Shown in pieces: positions 22,192 through 33,239 of a stretch of 64,000 nucleotides of DNA. Each line of letters starts with the position of its first letter. Position 1 is the first letter of the stretch. Made by a program: the position numbers and the translations under genes. The notes beneath the pieces are model-generated. The model did no database searches. It saw nothing but the letters and a program-made list of their open reading frames with translations, and was not told the DNA's origin. The stretch comes from Rosa chinensis (taxonomy: Eukaryota; Streptophyta; Magnoliopsida; Rosales; Rosaceae): NCBI RefSeq assembly GCF_002994745.2, contig NC_037091.1:1054001-1118000 (forward strand), written 5' to 3'.

Positions 22192-22945
22192 GAATATTAC
22201 TGTACAATTGGTGAACTAGAGAATACTGATCTAGTTAATCTATTGCACAGAAAACTCCCTGAACCATGGAGAACAGCTGTGAGAGAAAGCATAGCTGAAA
22301 AACCAATTGAAAGATTTTCAGTTGGAGGAATTGCCGACAAAATCCGGCAATTATTAAAAGAGCAATGCAAAGCCAATCTTAGAGCTAAGATGGCCAAGAA
22401 ACAACTCAAACGAGTTGAAAATTTCTGTTATGGAATATTTGATATGCCCACAAATTGGGGATGTCATGAATCCAAATTCCACAGAAATAAGAAGGAAAAA
22501 TATTACTCTAGAAAATTCAAAAAGAGTAATAAGAAAAAGATTGGAAATTCAAGAAGAGTTCCAATTACAAGAAGCAGCAGGATGAAGATCCTAAAAAGAA
22601 ATTCTTCAAGAAAAAGAAGAATACTCATCAGCATAAACAACCAAGCAAGAAAGCTTGCAGATGTTGGTTACGTAAAGCTGAAGGGCACTATGCCAATGAA
22701 TGCCCGGAAAAGGGTAAAAGATCTACTAAAGCTCTCTTTGAAGAATATGAGCAGATAGTAGAAATAGCAAATATGAAAGGCTACGAAATAGCCTATTCTG
22801 ATGATGAAGATGACAACAGGTCAGTTTATTCTGCCTGGTCTGAAGAAAATTCATCTGAGTCTGAGACAGATTCTGAAGTAGAGTACTTCGAATCCAGACA
22901 AATGAATGTCTTGAGAATCAAAAACTGGGAAGAAAGTAAGATAGG
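22192..22945 (+). pseudogene. caulimovirid capsid C-terminal part
   Basis: Capsid sequence (LLHRKLPEPWRTAV, NFCYGIFDMPTNWGC) is followed by a basic stretch, a frameshift near 22600, then a zinc-knuckle-like segment CRCWLRKAEGHYANEC and an acidic Ser/Glu/Asp tail (YSDDEDDNRSVYSAWSEE). The knuckle's third Cys is Arg, so metal binding is probably lost. Viral identity fades at 22945, where copia sequence begins. Confidence 0.78.
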
Positions 22946-23092
22946 GAGATTGTTAATCGTGGAGAGATTAACATTCTCAAAGTAGCATCTGCTGATAACA
23001 TATCAGATCCATTCACTAAGCATTTATCACAAGCAAAGCTAGAACAACATCTTGAGAAGATGGGTGTACGTTTCATGGCTGATTGGGTTTAG
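22946..23092 (+). pseudogene. copia RNase H C-terminal tail
   Basis: The frame reads REIVNRGEINILKVASADN...DPFTKHLSQAKLEQHLEKMG... to a TAG at 23090-23092, matching the end of copia RNase H domains (connection to the LTR through ADN-x-DPFTK). Nothing of the catalytic core is present. Confidence 0.8.
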
Positions 23093-23115
23093 TACAAGTG
23101 GGAGATTGAAGGAAT
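23093..23115 (+). other. copia polypurine tract region
   Basis: AAGTGGGAGATTGAAGGAAT lies between the RNase H stop codon and the LTR start TGTGTCC. Confidence 0.65.
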
Positions 23116-24960
23116 TGTGTCCTAAAACAATCATTTTGATGTAATTATTATTGTAATGATTATTAATCAAAAGGGCAAGTTTATTGTTCATTGCTTATAT
23201 TTGATATTTGATTGAACAAGGTCCAACGAATATGAGTTAAAGAGAAAGTAATCTAAAGAGTTAGATGTGTGAGACCTTTACTCTTTCACACTCTTATCCT
23301 AAAAGGTTCCTAGTCATAGGATTATCACTTGGACATTGATAATCCGGAAAGACTAGCACATACTATGTATGCTCAATATGGAAGATGATATGTCTCTTGT
23401 CATTTTTGTGGAGACACTAATACAAGTATGTGGTGCTCTTAATTTAAAGAGTACACTGAACGCGATCATTAGAGTTCTTGTATGGAGTCTTACTTACATG
23501 TCTAACTTGAACTCAAAATTGCAATAATACAAATTAGTCCTTTGACCTGAGACACCATAGTTGTCTTATGAGTGAATTGATTATTTCTTGATGATGCAAT
23601 AATATTGTGTCCCTTAATGGATATAATAGATGCATTCATTGGTATAATCAATTCGGTCATGGGGACATGTGAGTGTACAATAAGGAATCTCTATCCTTAA
23701 GTAAATAAGGTGTATGTTCAAAGATGTGATTCAATGAGTCTTTGGACAAAGCATTGAATGAGATTAAAAAGGAGTTTCTAATCACATTCTAAGAATCACA
23801 TAACAATGAAAATCACATTAGGGGATTGACATATCAATTCCATACCCCGATGATGTGATTTAGAACATAGTGTTAGAGAATGACCATATTGTATTGTAAT
23901 TCCAATTGAATAGGTTCTTTGTCATTCTACATTAACTAGGGTAGTCATGATATGTTGCAAGACGTCACTCATGACTTGTGAAGTCCCCGAGGATTAATAA
24001 ACATTTATAATCCTAATAACAAGTGAGAATCAAAAATGGAGTTTTTGATTCGTAAACAAAATAGAATGGTTTCTATAAACTTCACTGCCTTGTTAATTAG
24101 AACCTAAGAGATCGCACACCATATAAGTGGATCATTGAGATTGTATCTGAAGAAGATTAAACAAGAGTTGGTTATGACCAAATAATTAATTAGATTTATT
24201 ATTTGGACATAATTAGGATTTTCGGGTAAAACCGAACCTTTTGGGCCTAAATGATTGTCGGGTTTTTTGGTGTGGACTTGGGCTTCACTAAATGAGATTT
24301 AAATGAAAGCCCAAGACACATTTTTAGTGCCTAATAACATGTATGGACCAGCCAACATATTGACTTTATGAAAGCCAATATTTTTCTTTTAGTAATTGGA
24401 GTTATTTCCTATTATATATAAGTGAAAGCATGGACATAATAATAAGTGTGTCTCCACACTATTATTTTCAGATTTGAGAGAGAGAGAAAGAGTTCTCTCT
24501 TTGTCCATTACCAAATTAAAGGAAAGAAGAACACTTGCATAATTTCTTCTTTTCTTTCATCTTTCTTCATCTCTTGATTCACTTTGTGAAGATCCTTAGA
24601 GGCCATATCCTTTTGTGGCTTTACTTATTACATCAAAGAGAAAATTACAAGCACAAGAAGGAGTACAAGAAGGAGTTCTTAATCCAAGGTGCTTCAAGGT
24701 GGAGGAGACACACACAAGGAGAGATCAAGGAGAGGAACTTTGGTGGTTCACTTGGATCGGATTAAGATCACGCTCCAAGGGTGAGTAGAACATAAACTAC
24801 TTCTTTGTTCTTCCTTACTATGCATGCTATGTTTATATACATATCACAATAAGCCAAGATCATGGGTTAAAGGAATGGATTTTATGTTTAGTTAGTAGTT
24901 TAATGGTTACACTAATTCCGCACTAATTAAAAAGTTTTGAAATCCATCCATTCCTTCACA
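23116..24960 (+). repeat. copia 3' LTR, 1.85 kb
   Basis: Starts TGTGTCC and ends TTCACA, giving TGTG/CACA inverted termini, directly after the polypurine tract. A TATATATAAG promoter-like box at about 24413-24422 and a downstream GA-rich stretch fit U3/R boundaries. No second copy lies in the window. Confidence 0.75.
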
Positions 24961-25254
24961 AGGGAAATTCAAATATTTCTATGCAGCATTCAGCCGAAAC
25001 TACGAGTTGATGTACTTTATCGGAACACTTTATCTGCCAATGCAAAGGAGCGTCATACTTGGACAACTCCAACATGATTTGAGTACGTACTTATATCAAT
25101 TCCAACTCCAACTTTCTCCAAATCGGCATAAGATAAGTAACCATATCTTATATTTTACGCTCTTGCAATTAGAGCTATTACCATGCCTATGCCACGCTTC
25201 ATATATTTTAAATGACTTTTAAAGCATGCTTATAAAACATATTATATGTTTTAG
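24961..25254. other. short intergenic stretch
   Basis: No supported gene; sequence grades into the CATT-type minisatellite to the right. Confidence 0.4.
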
Positions 25255-25376
25255 TAGCACACCTACTATGCCTACATACTATTGCCATGCCTATGCCATT
25301 GAAGCATGCGAAGCATTTCACATTGATCGCATTTAAGCATTTTTGATAGCATTGGAGCATGTGAAGCATTTCACAT
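25255..25376. repeat. CATTGATCGCATT minisatellite, left part
   Basis: Units of GCATT(T/G)(A/C)-CATTGATCGCATTTAA type, interrupted at 25376 by the non-autonomous LTR element and continuing at 33240. CACAT at 25372-25376 is the left target duplication. Confidence 0.75.
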
Positions 25377-26562
25377 TGTTTGGACCTGAATTTAGAAACT
25401 TCTACGTAAGGCAATTTGGAGAGTCGATCGAAATAGCATCGGGTCGTGTGTCTGAGTTGAAGGTGTCACTTGACCGAGGTAATAGCTTTGAATCATACGA
25501 CTAAGAAGAATGGGCCATTCAGCCACTTGACCGAGATTTGAGACTTTGGGTCGAACGACCTAAAATTAATAAAATGGGCCATACAGCCATGCCTTTAGAC
25601 AAACCAAGTGAAAAATGGGTGAATGCGCAAACAGGTTCAGAGAAGGACTAGGAGTGCTCAGTCAAGCCCAAATAATAATTTCGGCCGAGAGGTCATTCAA
25701 GGAAGGAATTCTCACAAGGAAGGATTTCAAGTCGATTGATGATTTCGATTGTGAAGATTTCAGATATCAGCCAAGTCAGGATTTTATGAGACGAATCAAT
25801 CCTAAAAGGAAGGAGAATCCTACTTAAGTTCCACGTCTTGGAGGACAAGTTAGCTAGGGTTTTTGACTTGTATATATAGCACCTTGTAACTCATTGTAAA
25901 AGGTCCTGCACCACACAAACAAATCAATATACAACTTTTACTCACAAACTTTTCTTTTGCTATCTCATAGGTACTTTGCCTTCGATTCAACTTTCATAAC
26001 TTGTTTTCATTTCTAGTTTCTTAGTTTCAATTCAATTCTTTACATTCAAGCACTTTACTTTCTTGTTTATTTACTTTATATGCACTTTATTTTTCGCACT
26101 TAGGAGTAGTTTGTAACATAGAATTATCATCCATTGATCTCTTTTGCCGGATTGGGTCGATGCGATTCGCTGTTCACACACACATAATCTCACAATACTT
26201 TGACAACCGAGTCCACTTCACCTTCGTCTTCACTGTGATTTGTGAGTACCTTCACCCGATAGATCTCTCGCTTGTCACCAGAATATTTGAGTTTACCCAA
26301 GAAGTGAATGTGATAGAAGATCCCGGTCAGGGTTGACACTTAACCAAAGTCCTTGCAATAGAGGCATTAGAACCTTACGGCCGAGAGGGTTCCTTCCTCG
26401 GCCTTCAATCATTTGATAAGAAGTCAGATATAAGTGCAAGTCAGATCTGAACCTCGTTCGGCCATTCAGCAGTGAGTTGGCATGCCCGCACAATTTCAGA
26501 AGGACGATCCAACCACAGGTCCCTCTGCCCTCATTTAGGCCGAGACGATTTTGAGGCAAACA
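25377..26562 (+). repeat. 5' LTR of non-autonomous element
   Basis: 1186 bp. Nearly identical to 32047-33239, with scattered substitutions and small indels. TATA-like TATATATAG lies near 25869-25877 in the GACTTGTATATATAGCACC context, and the U5 region ends CAAACA. Confidence 0.92.
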
Positions 26563-26564
26563 TC

Positions 26565-26585
26565 TTTTGGCACACCTAGTGGGAC
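26565..26585 (+). other. primer-binding-site-like sequence
   Basis: TTTTGGCACACCTAGTGGGA follows the 5' LTR by two bases. It differs at only a few positions from the Tat primer site at 50933-50953 (TTTTGGCACGCCCAGTGGGA). The tRNA was not identified. Confidence 0.65.
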
Positions 26586-26609
26586 ATTAATGTATTAACA
26601 TATTCACAA

Positions 26610-27514
26610 ATGAGTTTCTATAAGCCGAATACAAATGGCTCTAATTCAATATATGATGTCAATGGTGGATACAGCTATACGGTGTACAATAGTTTTGTTG
26701 ATTTGAATAGTTACGCTGTGTGGAGTTTACCGACACCAACAACCCAACCTCAATATGGTTTTAATGGCCATTACATGGATGAAATATGGACTAACCAAAT
26801 GGCCGGATATGTAGTCGATCCACAGCCTGAACTTGTTTCAAATCGCCAACAAAATTGTTGGAAAATCATGGAGTCAATACAAAAGAATATGGAGAGTTTA
26901 TATGAATACTCTTAAAGAACCCAAGAAGAGTTGGACGAATACTTCAAAAATGTAAAGAGAAGTTGGACGATGATTGGCAAAGGTATGAGGAAGAGTCCAT
27001 GGAGAGAAAGAGAAAGTCTGAAGAAGAATATCGAGCACGACAAAATGCATATATGATTTCAATGGTATCTCGTCCACCTCATCCATTCATCCAATACGAT
27101 GAGGAAATTTTTAGTTCGATTGTAGAAGATAAAGCCGGCCTAGAAGCTCCGCGGTTGCCTGAATTAAAGATTGAGCCCAAAATTGGTCATTCAAGTGCGT
27201 TAGAAGAAGTGGACAATCATGTGGCTGAGTATAGAGACCAATTGGTTGAAGAAATTGAACATTTTGACATGATTGTTGGAGACAAAGCTGATCTAGAAAA
27301 ATCACAACCAACAAAATTTGTGGTGAATGCCGAAATTTATGATTCAGGTACATGTTCGAAGGTTGAAATATCGGCCTACATAGTGGCCGAAGATCAAGAA
27401 CATACTACAAGGGATTTGAGTATGATGGTTTACGGCTGCCTAAAGCTTAAACCAAATGCAGAAAACAAAGGAACTTCTGAGTTTGAAATAAAGCATCGTT
27501 GGCCACCACCATAG
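26610..27514 (+). pseudogene. unknown ORF of non-autonomous element
   Basis: Two blocks: 26610-26915 (101 codons, Tyr/Asn-rich start MSFYKPNTNGSNSIYDVNG) and 26963-27514 (183 codons, coiled-coil start with SMERKRKSEEEYRARQ, acidic middle, end KHRWPPP). They look like one ancestral ORF split by a stop at 26913-26915 and a frameshift near 26950. The position, first after the primer site, is that of Gag, but there is no zinc knuckle or recognisable capsid motif. I do not recognise the family; it could be a diverged Gag or an element-specific protein. Confidence 0.45.
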
Positions 27515-27599
27515 CGGCCAAAATAATTTTTTATTTTCTTGCTTTAGTTTAGAAAAAATGAAAATAACAAAAAAAAAAAAGTTTTGTTGGTGGGAGTCC

Positions 27600-29580
27600 A
27601 GACTTTACTTTTGTGTTTATTGTCGGTCGAGTCAACCGTAAAGTTGGTTCACCGAATTAAAAAGCTTGTTTCGACCTATTGGCCAAGATTTTGGTTGGCC
27701 GAAATTCAAAGTCGGCCGAATCGACTAAGATTTTGGTTGGCTAAAGTAAAATGAAATATCGGCCAAGTTCGACCAACAGTTTGGTTGGCCGAAGCTAAAA
27801 AGCAATGTCGGCCGAGTCGAATAAGAATTTGGTTGGCCGAAGTTAAAAAAAATAAAAATCTCAGCTGACTCGACTAAGATTTTGGTTGGCTAAAGTGAAA
27901 TGAAATATCGGCCAAGTTCGACCAACAGTTTGGTTGGCCGAAGAGAAAAAGCAATGTCGGCCGAGTCAAATAAGAATTTGGTTGGCCGAAGTTAAAAATA
28001 AAAATAAAAAAAATCTCTGCTGACTCAACCAAAATTTTGTTTGGCCGAAGTAAAAAGAAAGTCGGCCGAATCAACCAAGATTTTGTTGGTCCGAGATAGA
28101 AAAAAGTTGGGTCAGCCGAAGTGCTTTAGAAGTCGGCCAAGTCGATCAAGAATTTGGTTAGCCGAAATTCAAAAATCGACCGAATCGGCCAAGATTTTGG
28201 TTGTGTGAAGTAAAAAAGAAATGTCGGCTGAGTTGGATAAAACTTGGTTGACCGAAGTAAGAAAGAAAATGTCGGCTGAGTTGGATAAAATTTGATTGGC
28301 CGAAATTCAAAAGTCGGCCAAATCGACCAAGATTTTGGTTGGCCGAAAGTAAATAAGAAGAGGGTTAGCCAAAATAATTTATAAGTCGGCCGAGTAGACC
28401 AAGAATTTGGTTGGATGACGCAAAATGAAATATGGGCCGAGTCGACCAAGAATTTGGTTGTTTAAAGTAAAAAATAGACGTCGACTGAGGTGACCAAGAG
28501 TTGGGTTGTCCGAGGTAAATAAGAAATGTCGGCCAAATTTTAAGCAAAAGTTGGGTCGGCCGAGGTAGACAAGAAGTGTTGACGAGTTTTAATCAAGAGT
28601 TAGGTTGGCTGAGGTACTTTAGAAGTCAACCGAGGCTACTAAGAATTTGATTGGACTAATAATGTCGACAAAGTTATCCAAGAGTTTGGTAGGTCGAAGT
28701 ACTTGAGAAGTCGGTCAAGTCCGCCAAGAATTTTGTAAACCAAAGTAAAAAAGAAAGTGTCGGCTGAGATAAAAAAAGTTGGGTCGGCCGAACTGCTTTA
28801 GAAGTCGGCCGAGTTGACCAAGAATTTGGTTGGCCGAAATTCAAAAGTCGGCTGAATCGACAAAGATTTGGTTGGCCGAAGTAAAAAGATTATTTCGGCC
28901 TATTAACCAAGATTTTGGTTGGCCGAAGCGAAAAGGCAATGTCATCCGAGTAGAGCAAGAATTTTGTTGGTTGAATCGAAAAAGAAATCTCGGCCAAGGC
29001 GAACAAGATTTGGATCGATTGAGGTAAATGATGAGTGTCGGCCAAGTTCGACTAACAATTTGGTTGGCCGAAGCAAAAAGCAATGTCAGCCAAGTCGAGC
29101 AAGAGTTGATTGGTTGAAGTAAAAGGAAATGTTGCCCAATTTAGATAAAATTTTGTTGGCCAAAGTAAACAAGAAATGTCAGCCGAGTTTTAACCAAAAG
29201 TTGGGTCGGCCGAGGAAAACAATAAGTGTTGGCCGAGTTTTAATCAAGAGTTAGGTCGGCTGAGGTACTTCAGAAGTTAGCTGAGGCGACTAAAAATTTT
29301 GTTGAAATAATAATGTCTGCCAAGTTATCCAGGAGTTTGGTTGGCTGAAGTACTTGAGAAATCGGTCGAGTCCGCCAAGAATTTTGTTGACTGAAGTAAA
29401 AAGAAATCTCGACCGAGTCGACCAAGAATTTGGTAAACCAAAATAAAAAAAGAAATGTCGGCCAAGACGACTAAAAATTGGGTTGGCTGAGGTAAATAAG
29501 AAATGTAGGTCAAGGTAACCAAGAGTTGGGTCGGCCAAAATACATAAATGAGCCGAGTTAGACAATAAAATAGTCGGTCG
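27600..29580. repeat. TCGGCCGA-containing tandem array, about 2 kb
   Basis: Several dozen imperfect units of roughly 45-60 bp of the form (A)AGTCGGCCGAGTCGACCAAGA + ATTTGGTTGGCCGAAGTAAAAA. Each contains the palindrome TCGGCCGA or a one-base variant plus a GGTTGGCCGAA half. On the minus strand the array stays partly open and encodes repeated QPNSWSTRPTF-like peptides, probably a by-product of the repeat. Confidence 0.88.
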
Positions 29581-29724
29581 AGATGTATAATGAAAGGGAC
29601 TAAGTCACTTTACTAAATTAACAGCCGAGTCAACCAAGACCATACACAAAAAGATGGTTAGACACTACAAATGAGCCAAACAAGATCTGTCAACTAAAGA
29701 ACTCTCTAATACTTAGTTAATGGC

Positions 29725-30900
29725 CTATGGCATGCCCGCGCGATAATGCAGCCCTAGTATACATTCCCGTTGCTGCTCTTTTTTTTTTGTCAGCCGGCAG
29801 ACCACAGAGCCTTGAAGTGTACCTTTGGAAACATCGAAAGACTTCTTCAATTTGGTTGTAAACTTGGCCGATTTAGTTTCAATTGCATCACTACCCTCTG
29901 ACCCGGCTTTGAGTTTTGAGGCGTCGTCGGCCATAGAACTCCTAGGTTGGCAACCAAGAAATTTCTCCAAACCTGCTAGGAAATCTCAAGGTTAGTACAC
30001 TGACAGAATCAAGCCAATCTACAAGGCACAGAAATCAAAACCAGTGACCTTTTCAAATTTTAAATTTCAAATTGCAAGTGAGAGATTTCTGATTCAAGGT
30101 CAGGTTGATTAGTCAAATCAAAACAAAGCTCAAGGATTTGCACTAATGCCAGTCAACTCAAGGAAAAAAGAGCTACTTTCTGGGAATGCAATCGGGTTTG
30201 CAATCTATTGCAGAGTGGTGGTCCTGGATAAATGCAATCAAGTATACTACAGAAATAGTGTTGGAATCAACCTCAATTGGCCAAGACGCCTTAATTAAAA
30301 ATTTGAGTTGTCAGGTCCTTGATGAGGTCGAATCAGTAAGTGTATGCAATGCCAGATTAAGGCATAGAAGACATGATGTGGAGACAAAAGGCTTTCAAGT
30401 CAAATGAAATGCAGGTAGAAGCATAATCCATTGCAAGCATTACACATCACTTTCAATTTGGAGAAATTCACGTGCAGTTGTCAACATTGGTTTGACTTTT
30501 CAAACCTTTAATTATTCAAATAAAGAGGAAGTCAAGAACAAAATCAATCTTGCTCTGGGGCTTCATGGCATTGGTTATCCTAATTAAAGGTTTGATTTTT
30601 CAAACTTTTGGTATCAGACAAACTAAACTCAGAAGGGATAGAAGCAATTGACCCAAATATTCATCAAGCCTATCTTTAATTAGAGAAGGGATAGAAGCAA
30701 CTGACCTCCATAGGAAGAAAGCCAACACCAAATGCTTCGTTCGATCCAGATTTCTCCTTTGCCAGTGGCTTGTCTTTTTTAGTTCTCCTAGGCCGTACCC
30801 AAACCGGCGATCCACCTAGAGGCTTACCGGCGTCAGATTAAACGGCGACGCCCAGATGAAGAAATCCCCACCGCTGGCGTCGAAAGTAGATTTGGGTTTG
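29725..30900 (-). pseudogene. host-gene-like fragments captured on minus strand
   Basis: Two minus-strand pieces look like plant protein rather than retroelement. About 30700-30835 reads GGSPVWVRPRRTKKDKPLAK... then SNEAFGVGFLPME before a possible GT donor. 29725-29970 reads MADDASKLKAGSEGSDAIET... then KLKKSFDVSKGTLQG. An adjacent upstream block near 30845-30895 (…DASGGDFFIWASPF…) is in another frame. Order and strand fit one broken gene running opposite to the element. I cannot name it. A plus-strand ORF at 30186-30407 is also open but less convincing. Confidence 0.35.
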
Positions 30901-31299
30901 GTGCCCAGATTGATTTGATTGATGTTGCAATGCTCAGTTGTGGTCAATCTCTTTTTGAGAAAGAATCATACACACATGAAGAAGAAAATTTGGATGCCTG
31001 CAAATGGTTTTGAAAGGACCTGAAATTAAAGAGAAATGAGCAAGTAGACTCTCTGGAGAGGAATAGAGTGTTTTTGGGTTTGGTTGCTCACAAATGCATG
31101 GGTTTGGTATCTCATATTACATATATATAATTAAATTTTATAATTATGTATATATATGTAATCATGATTGATGCTAAAAGACAAATATGGTTTGGATGTT
31201 GCAATTAAGACCTTGGCTACAATCATGGTCGTTCAATGGTATATATAATTATAAGCATGTTTTATAACTTTCCACTAAGCCCATCTTTTGGAAACCTCG

Positions 31300-32010
31300 G
31301 CCGAAGCGTAGTCTCATGGAAATCAGCCATTGTTTATTCTTCATATGAGGACGTTTTGGCCTACTTAGCTTTATTTAGTGGACAAATTCAGCCGAGTTCC
31401 AAATTTTAAAATACTTGGGTGGCTCGGCCAGGTTTTTTTGAGCTGGACGACTCGGTCGAAATCTCTTTTGTTGAAGTGAGGTTGTGCAGAAAGCAGGTGG
31501 GTGTGTCCAATTAATACCGGGTCACGCTTTGGTCGAACTACATATTGCCAGGGCTGAAGTGGTAGGTCAAAAGAGCCAGGTGTGAATGACTCGGCCGAGC
31601 TTTGAATCATGGAAGCCTCAGCCAAAGATATGGGCTTAGCCAAATTTACAGACAACTTCGGCCAAAAAATATGGGCTCGGACAAGTTTAAAGACAACCTC
31701 GGCCGAAAGATGTTGGACTTGGCCAAGTCGAAAGACTTGGCTTAAGCAAGTGGACTCCTCGGTCAGGCTTTTCAGTGAACACGGCCAAATTTCCAATTTT
31801 TGAAAGGCTTGTCCAAGTGTTCGGTTTTGTGTCTTGGCCAAGCGTTCATGTCTGGCAAGTTAGCAAAGTAGCACAGCCGAACCTTGAGCTACACGACCAA
31901 GGTGTTTTAAAGATATTCATAGGCCACATAACTGACGCCAGATTATGGATTGGAATACTTGATTACTTTGATTCAAATATCATAACCAGTCGGCTTGAGA
32001 GTCGACGCCT
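31300..32010. repeat. second CGGCC-rich repeat-like stretch
   Basis: Loose repetition of CTCGGCC(G/A)A and AAAGACTTGGC-type segments, related to the array at 27600-29580 but less regular, leading up to the polypurine tract. Confidence 0.5.
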
Positions 32011-32018
32011 ATGAGACT

Positions 32019-32046
32019 GGGGGGGGGGGGGGGGGGGGGGGGGCAA
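32019..32046 (+). other. polypurine tract with 25-G run
   Basis: Twenty-five consecutive G residues (32019-32043), then CAA, immediately precede the 3' LTR TGTTTGG. Position identifies it as the plus-strand primer tract. The Tat element has the same context with only six G (GGGGGGCAATGTTTGAG on its coding strand), so this run looks expanded. Confidence 0.85.
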
Positions 32047-33239
32047 TGTTTGGACCTGAATTTAGAAACTTCTACGTAAGGCAATTTGGAGAGTCGGTCG
32101 AAACAGCATCGGGTCGTGTGTCTGAGTTGAAGGTATCACTTGACCGACGTAATAGCTTTGAATCATACGACTAAGAACAATGGGTCATTTGGCCACTTGA
32201 CCAAGATTTGAGACTTTGGGTCGAACGACCTAAAATTAATAAAATGGGCCATACAGCCATGCCTTTAGACAAACCAAGTGAAAAAATGGGTGAATGCGCA
32301 AACGGGTCCAGAGAAGGACTAGGAGTGCTCAGCCAAGCCCAAATAATAATTTCAGCCGAGAGGTCAATCAATGAAGGAATTGTCACAAGGAAGGAGTTCA
32401 AGTCGATTAATGATTTCGATTGTGAAGATTTCAGATATCAGCCAAGTCAGGATTTTATGAGACGAATCAATCCTAAAAGGAAGGAGAATCCTACTTAAGT
32501 TCCATGTCTTGGAGGACAAGTTAGCTAGGGTTTTTGACTTGTATATATAGCACCTTGTAACTCATTGTAAAAGGTCCTGCACCACACAAACAAATCAATA
32601 TACAACTTTTACTCACAAACTTTTGTTTTGCTATCTCATAGGTACTTTGCCTTGTATTCAACTTTTATAACTTGTTTTCATTTCTAGTTTCTTAGTTTCA
32701 ATTCAATTCTTTACATTCAAGCACTTTTCTTTCTTGTTTATTTACTTTATATGCACTTTATTTTTCGCACTGAGGAATAGTTCGTAACGTAGAATTATCA
32801 TCCATTGATCTCTTTTGGCCACTCCGGATTGGGTCAATGCGATTCGCTGTTCACACACACATAATCTCACAACGCTTTGACAACCGAGTCCACTTCACCT
32901 TCGTCTTCATTGTGATTTGCGAGTACCTTCACCCGATAGATCTCTCGCTTGTCACCCGAACATTTGAGTTTACCCAAGAAGTGAACGTGATAGAAGATCT
33001 CGGTCAGGATTGACGCTTAACCAAAGTCCTTACAACAGAGGCATTAGAACCTAACGGCCGAGAGGGTTCCTTCCTCGGCCTTCAATCATTTGATAAGAAG
33101 TCAGATATGAGCGCAAGTTAGATCTGAACCTCGTTCGGCCATTCGGCCGTGAGTTGGCACGCCAGCATAATTTCATAAGGAAGATTCAACCACAGGTCCC
33201 TCGGCCCTCATTTCTGCGGAGACGATTTTGAGGTAAACA
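32047..33239 (+). repeat. 3' LTR of non-autonomous element
   Basis: 1193 bp, pair of 25377-26562; followed by CACAT (33240-33244). Confidence 0.92.

Larger units (their letters stand above)
19772..22945 (+). mobile_element. endogenous caulimovirid (pararetrovirus) fragment
   Basis: Plus-strand ORFs in the order coiled-coil leader ORF, 30K-type movement protein, capsid protein with degenerate CCHC knuckle and acidic tail match the first part of a Caulimoviridae polyprotein (petuvirus/florendovirus-like order). Protease, reverse transcriptase and RNase H, which should follow, are absent: the sequence switches at about 22945 to a Ty1/copia RNase H tail. At least two frameshifts and one nonsense codon are seen. 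About 3.2 kb survives of a genome that is normally 7-8 kb. Genus assignment is tentative. Confidence 0.82.
22946..24960 (+). mobile_element. Ty1/copia 3' end with long LTR
   Basis: Comprises the last 49 codons of a copia RNase H, a polypurine tract and a 1.85-kb LTR ending in CACA. The rest of the element and its 5' LTR are absent; the upstream neighbour is the pararetrovirus fragment in the same orientation. A target duplication cannot be checked because the left end is missing. Confidence 0.75.
25377..33239 (+). mobile_element. large non-autonomous LTR retrotransposon, 7.86 kb
   Basis: Two 1.19-kb LTRs with termini TGTTTG...CAAACA (right copy AAACA) and a perfect 5-bp duplication CACAT (25372-25376, 33240-33244) show an intact insertion. 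The interior has a primer-site-like sequence and a G-run polypurine tract but no protease, integrase or polymerase. It holds a broken ORF of unknown type, a roughly 2-kb repeat array, and a host-gene-like minus-strand fragment. Ends, primer site and polypurine tract closely match the Tat element at 36770-51768, suggesting trans-mobilisation by Tat-type elements. Confidence 0.88.

Noticed and set aside
27874..29565. Series of minus-strand ORFs with repeated QPNSWSTRPTF-like peptides
   Set aside because: They follow the tandem array phase by phase and break wherever unit length varies; best explained as repeat by-products, although the coincidence with antisense cargo was considered.
30186..30407. 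73-codon plus-strand ORF as a gene
   Set aside because: No recognisable motif, no splice context, and it overlaps the region of minus-strand captured fragments; insufficient support.
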